Shown in pieces: positions 1 through 7,539 of a stretch of DNA of 42,320 nt. Source of the DNA: Actinomycetota bacterium (lineage in GTDB: Bacteria > Actinomycetota > Acidimicrobiia > Acidimicrobiales > Ilumatobacteraceae). A program made the position numbers and the translations under genes. Numbering within the stretch: the stretch's first letter is position 1; every line of letters begins with the position of its first letter. The notes beneath the pieces were generated by a model, which did no database searches, was not told where the DNA came from, and saw nothing but the letters and a program-made list of their open reading frames with translations. The stretch covers positions 1-42,320 of the forward strand of contig JAQCGT010000012.1 of NCBI GenBank assembly GCA_027730505.1. The letters are read 5' to 3'.

Positions 1-1
1 C

Positions 2-565
2 CTGTTCGGACTGCTCGCCACCCTCATGTTGCTCCTCGGCATGATCACCGGCCTGCTCGAAGATCTGAGCGACCTCGACCTTGCCGGAACCGTGTTCGCA
101 GAAGGTTCGGCAGTGCTCGTCATCTATGCGGGAGCCCTCGCTGCTCTCGGAGGCCTCGTGATGTGGGCTCCCAAGCTCTGGGGTATGCAGATCCCTGAGA
201 AGAAGGTGTTGCCCCTCGCGCTGCTCGGAGCGCTCGCCACCGTGCTCGCCGCTGTGCCGCACGTCATCGCCGGATTCAGCGGGCAGGCCGGCGGCGTCGG
301 CACCTACGACGGCGACGGCGCATCGGCCGCTCTCAACGGCATCGTTCTCGTCGGCCACGCTCTCATGGCGCTCACCGTGCTCGGCGTTGCCGGTGCGATC
401 GCCACCAGCCGAGGTTCAGGTGACGGCAGCACCAACCCGTGGTGCGCCCACACCGTCGAATGGTCGACCACCTCGCCGGCCCCGGCCGACAACTTCGCTG
501 CGATGCCGACCGTCCGGTCGGCCGAACCCGAACTCGACCAGACCCCTGAAGGGAGCCCGTCGTGA
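2..565 (+). CDS. Haem-copper oxidase subunit I-like protein, C-terminal part (5' end outside window)
   Basis: The reading frame enters from the left edge at base 2 and shows the last 188 residues or so of a COX1-like protein. The tail motif NPW..HTVEW(S/T)TTSP and the helix XI motif W(A)PKLWG are typical of subunit I C-termini, and four hydrophobic segments are visible. When aligned by the LD and WxPK anchors to the intact ctaD in this window, the helix X haem-ligand motif HFH is replaced by SAV (near base 130). The haem-propionate arginine pair of GxPRR is replaced by GFSGQAGG (near base 280). So this copy probably cannot bind haem at helix X as normal oxidases do. The upstream ligands (helix II His, HPEVY, HH) lie outside the window, so the loss is shown only for this half. 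It overlaps the next gene by four bases (GTGA) and belongs to the same operon. It could be a structural paralogue rather than a working oxidase. Confidence 0.8.
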   Translation: MFGLLATLMLLLGMITGLLEDLSDLDLAGTVFAEGSAVLVIYAGALAALGGLVMWAPKLWGMQIPEKKVLPLALLGALATVLAAVPHVIAGFSGQAGGVGTYDGDGASAALNGIVLVGHALMALTVLGVAGAIATSRGSGDGSTNPWCAHTVEWSTTSPAPADNFAAMPTVRSAEPELDQTPEGSPS

Positions 566-1140
566 CGCTCGCCCTCCCCGCCGGCCCAGCACCGGCAGCA
601 CGGCGCCAAATCTTTGTCGGCACCGCCCTCGCCGCCCTCGCCGGCACCACGATGATGGGCGGGATGCTCGCCGTGTGGGCGCTCATCCGTCAGCGTGCCG
701 TCGATGCCGGCGAACGCTTCCCCGTCAACTTCATCATCCCCGAAGTGGCCACCAACGTGATGTTGATCACGTTGTTCTCCCTGTGCCTGTTCGCCCAATG
801 GGCCGTGTACTCGGCCCGGCGTGGCGACCGTGCGCACACCGGCCTCGCCCTCGGCGTGGTGCTCGTGCTCGGTATCGCCTACGTCAACGCGCAAGCCTTC
901 GTCTACACCCAGATGGAGATGCCGCTCGCCGGCAGCGGCTACGCCACGATGTTCTATGCCATCACCGGAACCATGGTCGCCATGGTGGTCGCCGGTCTCG
1001 TCTACACCGTCGTCGCAATGTTCCGATCACTCGGCGGTCGCGACCGCGAGTTCGAGGTGATCTCCGCCCACGCCATGTACTGGTACTTCATCGCCGCCGC
1101 CTACGCCGCGATGTGGTTCCTCGTCTACGTCACGAAGTGA
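562..1140 (+). CDS. Cytochrome c oxidase subunit III-like membrane protein (divergent copy)
   Basis: A 192-residue protein with about five membrane segments, aligned by topology and by its last two helices to subunit III of haem-copper oxidases. GTG start overlaps the preceding stop (GTGA), so it is translationally coupled to the subunit I-like gene. The canonical copy in this window (5602-6225) has FHGVH at residues 149-153 and WHFVD at 188-192. Here the matching places read GTMVA near 136-140 and WYFIA at 174-178, so both signature His positions and the Asp are missing. Subunit III binds no redox centre but normally holds lipids and supports proton uptake; the lost residues suggest the protein pairs with the equally divergent subunit I-like protein rather than with CtaD. 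Family assignment is moderately sure, function unknown. Confidence 0.75.
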   Translation: MTLALPAGPAPAARRQIFVGTALAALAGTTMMGGMLAVWALIRQRAVDAGERFPVNFIIPEVATNVMLITLFSLCLFAQWAVYSARRGDRAHTGLALGVVLVLGIAYVNAQAFVYTQMEMPLAGSGYATMFYAITGTMVAMVVAGLVYTVVAMFRSLGGRDREFEVISAHAMYWYFIAAAYAAMWFLVYVTK

Positions 1141-1154
1141 GAGCAGGTACCTGA

Positions 1155-2288
1155 ATGTTCACCACCGGTTCCAAACTCCTCCTCGGCTCCACCGTCGCTG
1201 CCCTCATCGGCACCCTGCTCTACGGGATCCTCGTCGGCGGAATCATGGGCACCGTCGGACTCGTGTCGGCCACCGCTGCGCTCGGCACCTTCGCCGCCAT
1301 CAACATCTTCACCCGTGACGCCAACGTGTCAGTCGACGACATCGATGCGTTCGCCGGCGCAGCCGCTGGCGCCGAACGCCCGGGATCGAGCATGTGGCCT
1401 CTCGCCATCGGCCTGGCCACCGCCACGATCACGCTCGGACTCGTCACCTACACGGCGATCTTCATGCTTGGCGTGATCCTGCTCATCGCCGGTACCGCCG
1501 AATGGATGCTTCAGGCGTGGGCCGAGCGAGCATCGTCGGATGCCAACCACAACCGCGAGGTGCGTGGTCGCCTCGCCTACACCGCTGAGATGCCGGCGGC
1601 GGCTGCCATCGGTCTCGGCATCGTCATCTACGCCTTCAGCCGAGTGATGCTCGGCGTGCCGAGCAAAGCCTCCACCATCGTGGCATTCTCGGTCGTGGCG
1701 GCAGTTGTGCTTGCCGTTGGAGCGTTCGTCGGCAGCAACCGTCGTATCTCCGCCCCCAAACTCACCGGCCTGTTCGCGGTCGCCGGTGTGGTGCTTGTCT
1801 CAGGCGGTGCCGTCGCCGGTCTCAACGGCGAGCGTGAGATCGAAGAACATCACACCACCGCCTACTACGCACAAGAGGGCAAGTGCGGCACGGGTGAAAT
1901 CTCGGCCGACGAGCACGCCAGCCAGACCGTTGCTGGCAAGGCGTCACAGGCAGCGACCGTGGTGCTCTCCGACAGTGGATTGACCTACACCTTCCCCGGC
2001 CTTGACCAGGTCCGTTCGGGTTCGATCCAGCTGCCCCGCTCGAGCGCCGTGAACATCCTGTTCCGCAACGAGACCAACGAACACCGTCGCCTCGTGGCCG
2101 ACATGGCACCCGAGGTCGAGGGATCACCCGCCAAGATCTGCAGTCAGTTGGTCGAAGAGGGCGGCGTACAGCTCCTCACCCTGAACTATCCCGTTCCGAG
2201 CTTCGATCCGTCGGTCGAAGCCAACGGTGGCTACGCCCTCAGCGTGCCCGGCGTCGACGGCGCCCGCCTTGAGGTCGTGGTGCCATGA
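1155..2288 (+). CDS. Polytopic membrane protein with C-terminal cupredoxin-like domain
   Basis: A 377-residue protein I cannot place in a named family. Residues 7-225 hold about seven hydrophobic segments (around 7-28, 30-52, 82-102, 104-120, 147-166, 173-193, 204-223). Residues 226-377 form a domain predicted to lie outside the membrane, with a cupredoxin-like pattern: FRNETNEH at 303-310 and a closing strand YALSVPGVDGARLEVVV at 360-376. In true copper cupredoxins the last part reads like YxFxCxxPGHxxxGM; here Cys, His and Met are absent, so a type 1 or CuA site is unlikely. The start ATG lies 14 bases after the subunit III-like stop. The stop overlaps ctaC by four bases (ATGA), so it is cotranscribed with both oxidase sets. 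It may play the part of subunit II/IV for the divergent subunit I/III pair; that is inference. Confidence 0.7.
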   Translation: MFTTGSKLLLGSTVAALIGTLLYGILVGGIMGTVGLVSATAALGTFAAINIFTRDANVSVDDIDAFAGAAAGAERPGSSMWPLAIGLATATITLGLVTYTAIFMLGVILLIAGTAEWMLQAWAERASSDANHNREVRGRLAYTAEMPAAAAIGLGIVIYAFSRVMLGVPSKASTIVAFSVVAAVVLAVGAFVGSNRRISAPKLTGLFAVAGVVLVSGGAVAGLNGEREIEEHHTTAYYAQEGKCGTGEISADEHASQTVAGKASQAATVVLSDSGLTYTFPGLDQVRSGSIQLPRSSAVNILFRNETNEHRRLVADMAPEVEGSPAKICSQLVEEGGVQLLTLNYPVPSFDPSVEANGGYALSVPGVDGARLEVVVP

Positions 2289-3595
2289 GTCACTCCCACG
2301 AGGATCACGAACGCACCATGTCGACCGATGTCCGTACTACTCGTAGGCTCTCTTCCGTGCGCTCTTCACTGACCACCGCAGGGCTCGCAGTAACAGCCAT
2401 GATCGGGCTGTCTGCATGTGCGAGCAACGCCCCGCAGGACACGTGGCAGCCCGCCGGCGAGAACGCCCAGAAGATCCACGACCTGCAGTGGCCCGTGTTC
2501 ACGGTGGCCGGCATCGTCGGTGTGATCGTGCTGGTCTTCATCGGTGTCATCGTCTTCCGCTTCCGTGACAAAGGTCAAGCGATTCCCGAGCAGACACACG
2601 GCAAGGCCTGGCTCGAGTACCTCTTCATCGCCATCCCCGCCGTGATTCTCGCCGCCATCGCCATCCCGACTGTGGGCGTCGTCCTCGCTCTCGCCGAGAC
2701 CGATGACACCGAATGCATCATCAACGTCACTGGTCAACAGTGGTGGTGGGAATACGACTACGAAGTGGAGCCCGACGGCTCCATCTGCGGTTTCGCCCCG
2801 TCCGCCGGTGAGGCCAGCCCGATCATCACATCGGGCCAGGTGGTGATCCCGGCAGGCACGAACGTCCTGCTGCGAGGCACCAGCCGCGACGTGATCCACA
2901 GCTATTGGATCCCCCGTCTCAACGGTAAGCGAGACATGGTCCCAGGCCGAGTCCACTACCTGCGTCTGCAATCCGACACGCCCGGCATCTACGCCGGACA
3001 GTGCACCGAGTTCTGTGGGCTCTCCCACGCCAACATGCGCATGGAGACCGTGGTGCTCGCGCCCGCTGACTTCCAGCGATGGCTTGACAACGAACTCGAG
3101 CCCTACAAATCGCCCGCCGAAGGCACCCTCGCCAAAGAAGGCGAAGCCACCTACATCACCCAGTGCGCACGTTGCCACCAGGTGAATGGCCTCGTCGACG
3201 ACAAGGGCACCGACGACACGAGCGATGACACCGTCGTCGTGTCGTACCCCGACCAGTTCGTGTTCTCGGGCGCAGCCCCGAACCTCACCAACCTGATGGG
3301 GCGCAACACCTTCGCCGGCGCCTCATGGGATCTGCTGACACCCGAGTGTCGTGAGGACGTCTGGGAAGCGAGCCCGGAAGAGTTCGGTGAGAAGTATCTC
3401 GCCGGCGTCACCGAGGACTGCCTCAACGACATCGATCTGCGGGAATGGCTCCGCAACGCACCGGCCAAGAAGCCGATGTACGCCGACGCCGAGCTGTTGG
3501 AACCCACCGACGGCAAGACCCGCGGCATGCCCTATCTGGCCCTCTCCGAGGACCAGATCGACCAACTGATCGCCTACCTGCTCGAGCGCAAGTGA
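2285..3595 (+). CDS. ctaC: Cytochrome c oxidase subunit II with fused cytochrome c domain (caa3-type)
   Basis: Subunit II takes electrons from cytochrome c through CuA and passes them to haem a in subunit I. A signal peptide ends in a lipobox (LSAC, Cys near residue 45), followed by two membrane helices around 60-85 and 110-135. The CuA ligands are complete: H205 in DVIHSYW, then C240, E242, C244, H248 and M251. A c-type haem motif CARCH sits at 294-298 and a likely axial Met in RGMPY near 415, so the protein carries its own cytochrome c. Between haem motif and Met there are about 60 extra residues compared with usual caa3 tails, including an acidic DDKGTDDTSDD stretch. The ATG overlaps the previous stop; ctaD follows after 7 bases. 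Identification is secure. Confidence 0.97.
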   Translation: MSHSHEDHERTMSTDVRTTRRLSSVRSSLTTAGLAVTAMIGLSACASNAPQDTWQPAGENAQKIHDLQWPVFTVAGIVGVIVLVFIGVIVFRFRDKGQAIPEQTHGKAWLEYLFIAIPAVILAAIAIPTVGVVLALAETDDTECIINVTGQQWWWEYDYEVEPDGSICGFAPSAGEASPIITSGQVVIPAGTNVLLRGTSRDVIHSYWIPRLNGKRDMVPGRVHYLRLQSDTPGIYAGQCTEFCGLSHANMRMETVVLAPADFQRWLDNELEPYKSPAEGTLAKEGEATYITQCARCHQVNGLVDDKGTDDTSDDTVVVSYPDQFVFSGAAPNLTNLMGRNTFAGASWDLLTPECREDVWEASPEEFGEKYLAGVTEDCLNDIDLREWLRNAPAKKPMYADAELLEPTDGKTRGMPYLALSEDQIDQLIAYLLERK

Positions 3596-3602
3596 GGTTC
3601 TG

Positions 3603-5609
3603 ATGGCCATCATCGAACGCCCCTCCGACACCGTCGCCCTCGCACCATCGGGTGCGCCGGCCGTCGCCACCCCCGACACGTCGTACGGCGTGTTCCGCCG
3701 ACCGGTGCACACCACCGGGTGGAAGTCGTGGCTCTTCACGATCGACCACAAGAAGCTCGGCATCATGTACGGCGTCACCGCCATGGTGTTCTTCATCATC
3801 GGAGGCGTCGAGGCACTGCTCATCCGTCTGCAGCTCGCCGGTCCCAACGGCACCGTGCTCAACGCCGACCAGTACAACCAGATGTTCACGATGCACGCCA
3901 CCACCATGGTGTTCCTCTTCGTGATGCCGATGGCTGCTGCGTTCGCCAACTACATGGTGCCGCTGCAGATCGGTGCCCGTGACGTCGCGTTCCCACGAAT
4001 CAACGCGTTCGGATACTGGGCCTACCTGTTCGGAGGACTGCTCCTCAACTCGTCATGGTTCCTCGGCGGTGCCGCAGACGGTGGCTGGTTCATGTACGCC
4101 CCCAACTCGTCGGTCGTGTTCTCGCCGACCAACGGCGTCGACTTCTGGGGTCTCGGCCTCCAGATCACCGGAATCGCCTCGCTCACCGGTGCGATCAACC
4201 TGATCGTCACCGTCATCAACATGCGGGCACCCGGCATGAGCCTCATGAAGATGCCGATCTTCACCTGGATGGTGATGGTGGTGCAGTTCCTGCTGCTCTT
4301 CGCCATGCCGGTCATCACCGTGGCGCTGTTCATGCTCATGTTCCAGCGCTCATTCGACGCCACGTTCTTCAGCGTCGAAGCCGGTGCCGACCCGCTGCTG
4401 TGGCAGCACCTGTTCTGGATCTTCGGTCACCCCGAGGTGTACATCATCGTGTTGCCGAGCTTCGGCATCGTGTCGGAGATCCTCCCGGTGTTCTCGAAGA
4501 AGCCGCTCTTCGGATACCCGCTCGTCGTGTTCTCGGGTGCCGCCATCGGACTCGTCGGCTGGGGTGTGTGGGCCCATCACATGTTCGCCTCCGGCCTCGG
4601 ACCGATCTCGGTCGCCGTGTTCTCGGTGGCCACCATGGCGATCGCCATCCCGACCGGCGTCAAGATCGTCAACTGGACGCTCACCATGTGGGGCGGCAAG
4701 ATCGCCTTCACCGTGCCGATGCTCTACGCCGTCGGCGTGATCGTGCAGTTCACCATCGGTGGCCTCTCGGGCGTCACCCACTCGGTCGCCCCGTCGGACA
4801 CCCAGCAGACCGACACCTACTACATCGTCGCCCACTTCCACTACGTGATCTTCGGTGGAGCGGTGCTCGGACTGTTCGCCGGCCTCTACTACTGGTGGCC
4901 GAAGATGTTCGGCAAGATGCTGAATGAGCGTCTCGGTAAGTGGAACTTCTGGCTCACGATCGTCGGAATGAACTTGACGTTCGGGCCGATGCACGTCATC
5001 GGTCTTCAGGGTCAGCCCCGCCGCATGTACGTGTGGACCGAGAACCGGGCCGGTGAAGGTTTCTTCAACATCGGGTTCTGGAACCTGATGGCCACCATCG
5101 GATCGTTCGTGCTGACCCTCGGTGTGTTGGTGTTCCTCATCAACATCTACGTCTCACACCGCAAGGGAACTGAGAAGGCACCGCTCGACCCATGGGACGC
5201 TCGAAGCCTCGAGTGGATCACGGCCAACCCGCCGAAGGAACACAACTTCGACCGGCTGCCGACGGTTGGTCATCTTGATGAGTTCTTCCATCGCAAGTAC
5301 GAAGACCGCGGCGAAGGTGAACGCCACGACTACCACCAGGTGGCAACCGCCGAGGAGATCCTCGCCGCCGAGGAGGCCAGCGCCGACAAGCACATCCACC
5401 TGCCGTCGCCGTCGTACTGGCCGATCCTGCTTGCATTCAGCCTCCCGATCATGGGTTACGGCGTGATCTACAACCTGTATCTCCTCGCCGGTGGTGCCCT
5501 GTTGGCGCTGGTGTCGATGTACGGCTGGGGTATGGAGCCGCACACCGCGCCGAGCGATGACTACGACCCGCCCAAGGGCACCGAACTGGAGGTGGCCGCG
5601 CATGGCTGA
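3603..5609 (+). CDS. ctaD: Cytochrome c oxidase subunit I with C-terminal extension
   Basis: Catalytic subunit of the aa3-type oxidase: reduces O2 to water at a haem a3/CuB centre and pumps protons. All ligands are visible: H98 and H413 (haem a), H411 (haem a3), H276, H325 and H326 (CuB) and Y280 in HPEVY, the tyrosine that is cross-linked in this family. The PRR motif for haem propionates is present after residue 470. The protein has 668 residues, roughly 80-100 longer than a minimal subunit I; the extra tail (about 575-668) includes a His- and Glu-rich linker and one or two more hydrophobic segments, as in subunit I/III-linked caa3 enzymes. It overlaps ctaE by 8 bases. Confidence 0.98.
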   Translation: MAIIERPSDTVALAPSGAPAVATPDTSYGVFRRPVHTTGWKSWLFTIDHKKLGIMYGVTAMVFFIIGGVEALLIRLQLAGPNGTVLNADQYNQMFTMHATTMVFLFVMPMAAAFANYMVPLQIGARDVAFPRINAFGYWAYLFGGLLLNSSWFLGGAADGGWFMYAPNSSVVFSPTNGVDFWGLGLQITGIASLTGAINLIVTVINMRAPGMSLMKMPIFTWMVMVVQFLLLFAMPVITVALFMLMFQRSFDATFFSVEAGADPLLWQHLFWIFGHPEVYIIVLPSFGIVSEILPVFSKKPLFGYPLVVFSGAAIGLVGWGVWAHHMFASGLGPISVAVFSVATMAIAIPTGVKIVNWTLTMWGGKIAFTVPMLYAVGVIVQFTIGGLSGVTHSVAPSDTQQTDTYYIVAHFHYVIFGGAVLGLFAGLYYWWPKMFGKMLNERLGKWNFWLTIVGMNLTFGPMHVIGLQGQPRRMYVWTENRAGEGFFNIGFWNLMATIGSFVLTLGVLVFLINIYVSHRKGTEKAPLDPWDARSLEWITANPPKEHNFDRLPTVGHLDEFFHRKYEDRGEGERHDYHQVATAEEILAAEEASADKHIHLPSPSYWPILLAFSLPIMGYGVIYNLYLLAGGALLALVSMYGWGMEPHTAPSDDYDPPKGTELEVAAHG

Positions 5610-6225
5610 CACCGCCGTCCATGACGACACGCACGCCGCACACGACGACCACGCCGCACATCACACCTCGACCGGCCTGTCGAACAACAAGCTGGCGATG
5701 TGGATGTTCCTCGGGTCAGAGTGCCTGCTCTTCGGCGGCCTCATCTCGACGTACATGCTCTACCGCGGTCGCCATTCGGCGAACCTCGGACCCGACCAGG
5801 TGTGGGACATCCCCTTCACGTCGGCGTCGAGCTTCGTGCTGTTGATGTCGTCACTCACCATGGTGCTTGCGGTGTCATCGGCACATCGCAAGGACGACCG
5901 CAACACCAAGGTCTGGCTCTCGGTGACAGCTCTGCTCGGCGCTCTCTTCGTGGCCGGCCAGGTGTATGAGTTCACCACGTTCTACCGAGAGGGCCTCGGC
6001 TTCACCACGAGCTTGTTCTCCTCGAGCTTCTACACCCTCACCGGTTTCCACGGTGTGCACGTGACCGTCGGCATCATCATGCTCATGTCGCTCTCCGGCA
6101 TGATCAGCCGCAACAAGGTGCCCGGCGACAAGGCTGAGACCGTCGAACTCTTCGGTCTCTACTGGCACTTCGTCGACGTGGTGTGGATCCTCATCTTCAC
6201 CCTCGTCTACCTGATCCCGGCCTGA
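5602..6225 (+). CDS. ctaE: Cytochrome c oxidase subunit III
   Basis: A 207-residue subunit III of the caa3 oxidase with five membrane segments after a His/Asp-rich cytosolic N-terminus (residues 1-25). Family signatures are intact: E123, FHGVH at 149-153 and WHFVD at 188-192. The longer frame open upstream was rejected: the ATG at 5602 gives a normal N-terminus and overlaps the ctaD stop by 8 bases, in keeping with coupled translation. It is the canonical counterpart of the divergent copy at 562-1140. Confidence 0.95.
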   Translation: MADTAVHDDTHAAHDDHAAHHTSTGLSNNKLAMWMFLGSECLLFGGLISTYMLYRGRHSANLGPDQVWDIPFTSASSFVLLMSSLTMVLAVSSAHRKDDRNTKVWLSVTALLGALFVAGQVYEFTTFYREGLGFTTSLFSSSFYTLTGFHGVHVTVGIIMLMSLSGMISRNKVPGDKAETVELFGLYWHFVDVVWILIFTLVYLIPA

Positions 6226-6241
6226 CCAGAATCGAGACGCC

Positions 6242-6565
6242 ATGAGCAGCGCCACCGACACCCATAGCGAACACGACACCGAATCACACGGATTGAGTGA
6301 TCTTGGTTACATCAAGATCGCGATCTTCCTCGCAGTCATCACTGCGGTGGAGGTCGTGTTCAGCTACACCCAGGAACAGCTCGGTGCTGCGTTCCTACCC
6401 GGACTGCTCATCCTCATGGGCGTCAAGTTCTTCATGGTGCTGCTCTACTTCATGCACCTGAAGTTCGACTCCAAACTGTTCAGCCTCATGTTCTACATCG
6501 GAATGGGACTGGCGGTCGGTTGTTACGCCGTGTTCCTGGCGACGATGCATTTCTTCCACTCCTGA
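6242..6565 (+). CDS. ctaF: Cytochrome c oxidase subunit IV (prokaryotic COX4 type)
   Basis: A 107-residue protein with a polar His/Glu-rich start (1-22) and three membrane helices (about 24-42, 50-75, 80-103). The middle helix carries KFFMVLLYFMHLKFD, the hallmark of the short bacterial subunit IV family of caa3 and bo3 oxidases. This subunit stabilises the complex and has no cofactor. It sits 16 bases after ctaE and 15 before ctaG, in the same operon. The symbol follows actinobacterial/Bacillus naming and could equally be given as coxD-like. Confidence 0.88.
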   Translation: MSSATDTHSEHDTESHGLSDLGYIKIAIFLAVITAVEVVFSYTQEQLGAAFLPGLLILMGVKFFMVLLYFMHLKFDSKLFSLMFYIGMGLAVGCYAVFLATMHFFHS

Positions 6566-6580
6566 CCCCCGGAGGCGTCG

Positions 6581-7522
6581 ATGCCGGCGCAACTCGACAA
6601 TTTGAACCTCAACCCGTGGGCCTTCGTCCCACACCCCGAGGTGTGGCTGCTCGTCGGGTTCCTCACGGCTGCGTACGTGTACATGGTGCGGGTCATCGGG
6701 CCGAAAGCCGTCGGCCCCGGTGTCGAGGTCATTTCCCGCCGTAACCGCAACTCGTTCATCGCTGCCATGGTGATCCTGTGGATCGCAAGCGACTGGCCGG
6801 TGCACGACATCAGCGAGGACTACCTCTACTCGGTGCACATGGTGCAGCACATGGCACTGGCCTTCTGGGTGCCGCCGCTCGCCCTCATGGCCACCCCAGA
6901 GTGGCTCATGCGTACCCTCATCGGTTCGGGACGGATCTACAAGGCGTTGCGGTGGCTCACCCTGCCCGTCGTTGCGGCGCTGCTTTACAACGGTGGCACC
7001 ATGCTCACCCACCTGCCGTCGCTGGTGAACGCGTCCGTCGGCGACGGCTACTGGAACGGCGCACTGCACTACGGCCTTCATGTGATCGTGGTGACGGCGT
7101 CATTGCTGATGTGGATGCCGGTCGTCGGTCCGATCCCCGAGTTCCGCCTCGGACTCATCGGCAAGATGATCTACCTGTTCGCGCAATCGATCGTGCCGAC
7201 GATCCCTGCGGCGTTCCTCACCTTCGCCGACTCGGCCGTGTACTCGGCGTACGAACGTCCGGTGCGACTCTGGGGCATGTCGCTCGTCGACGACCAACAG
7301 CTCGCCGGCGCCATCATGAAACTGATGGGCGGCATGTTCTTGTGGGCACTCGTGATCTACTACTTCATGCAGTACGCGAAGCAGTTCCGTCACAGCCACG
7401 ACTACCGACGCGGCAACCGACCACACGACAGCGAGATGGTGGGAACCGATGACTCGCCGCTCACCACGGCCGACGTCGAAGCCGCATTTGCCCGCAGTAC
7501 CCCGGTCCGCGAAGAGCGCTGA
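6581..7522 (+). CDS. ctaG: Cytochrome c oxidase assembly protein, CtaG/Caa3 family
   Basis: A 313-residue membrane protein with about seven helices. Motifs SDWPVHDISEDYLYSVHMVQHM (central part) and the later W.PV....P are those of the Caa3_CtaG family, which is needed for making active caa3 oxidase, probably in delivering copper to CuB. Several conserved His and Met residues (SVHMVQHM) could bind copper. A good ribosome site GGAGG (6571-6575) lies five bases before the ATG. It closes the oxidase operon; serS begins 17 bases later from its own promoter. The cytosolic tail is charged and Ser/Thr rich. Confidence 0.9.
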   Translation: MPAQLDNLNLNPWAFVPHPEVWLLVGFLTAAYVYMVRVIGPKAVGPGVEVISRRNRNSFIAAMVILWIASDWPVHDISEDYLYSVHMVQHMALAFWVPPLALMATPEWLMRTLIGSGRIYKALRWLTLPVVAALLYNGGTMLTHLPSLVNASVGDGYWNGALHYGLHVIVVTASLLMWMPVVGPIPEFRLGLIGKMIYLFAQSIVPTIPAAFLTFADSAVYSAYERPVRLWGMSLVDDQQLAGAIMKLMGGMFLWALVIYYFMQYAKQFRHSHDYRRGNRPHDSEMVGTDDSPLTTADVEAAFARSTPVREER

Positions 7523-7526
7523 CCGC

Positions 7527-7532
7527 TAGCCT
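7527..7532 (+). promoter_or_regulatory. Probable -10 hexamer of leaderless serS
   Basis: TAGCCT lies seven bases before the GTG start of serS. It fits the TAnnnT actinobacterial -10 pattern and puts transcription start at or next to the start codon. No clear -35 is seen. Confidence 0.5.
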
Positions 7533-7539
7533 CGGCGCC

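Noticed and set aside
304-894. Long open frames opposite or out of phase with the oxidase genes
   Set aside because: They lie wholly inside genes with strong family motifs and have the Arg/Ala/Pro-rich make-up of shadow frames in GC-rich DNA.
3176-3250. Possible frame disruption in ctaC because of the odd acidic stretch after CARCH
   Set aside because: The frame stays open, flanking cytochrome features continue to the stop, and base composition matches the neighbours; it is better read as an insertion.
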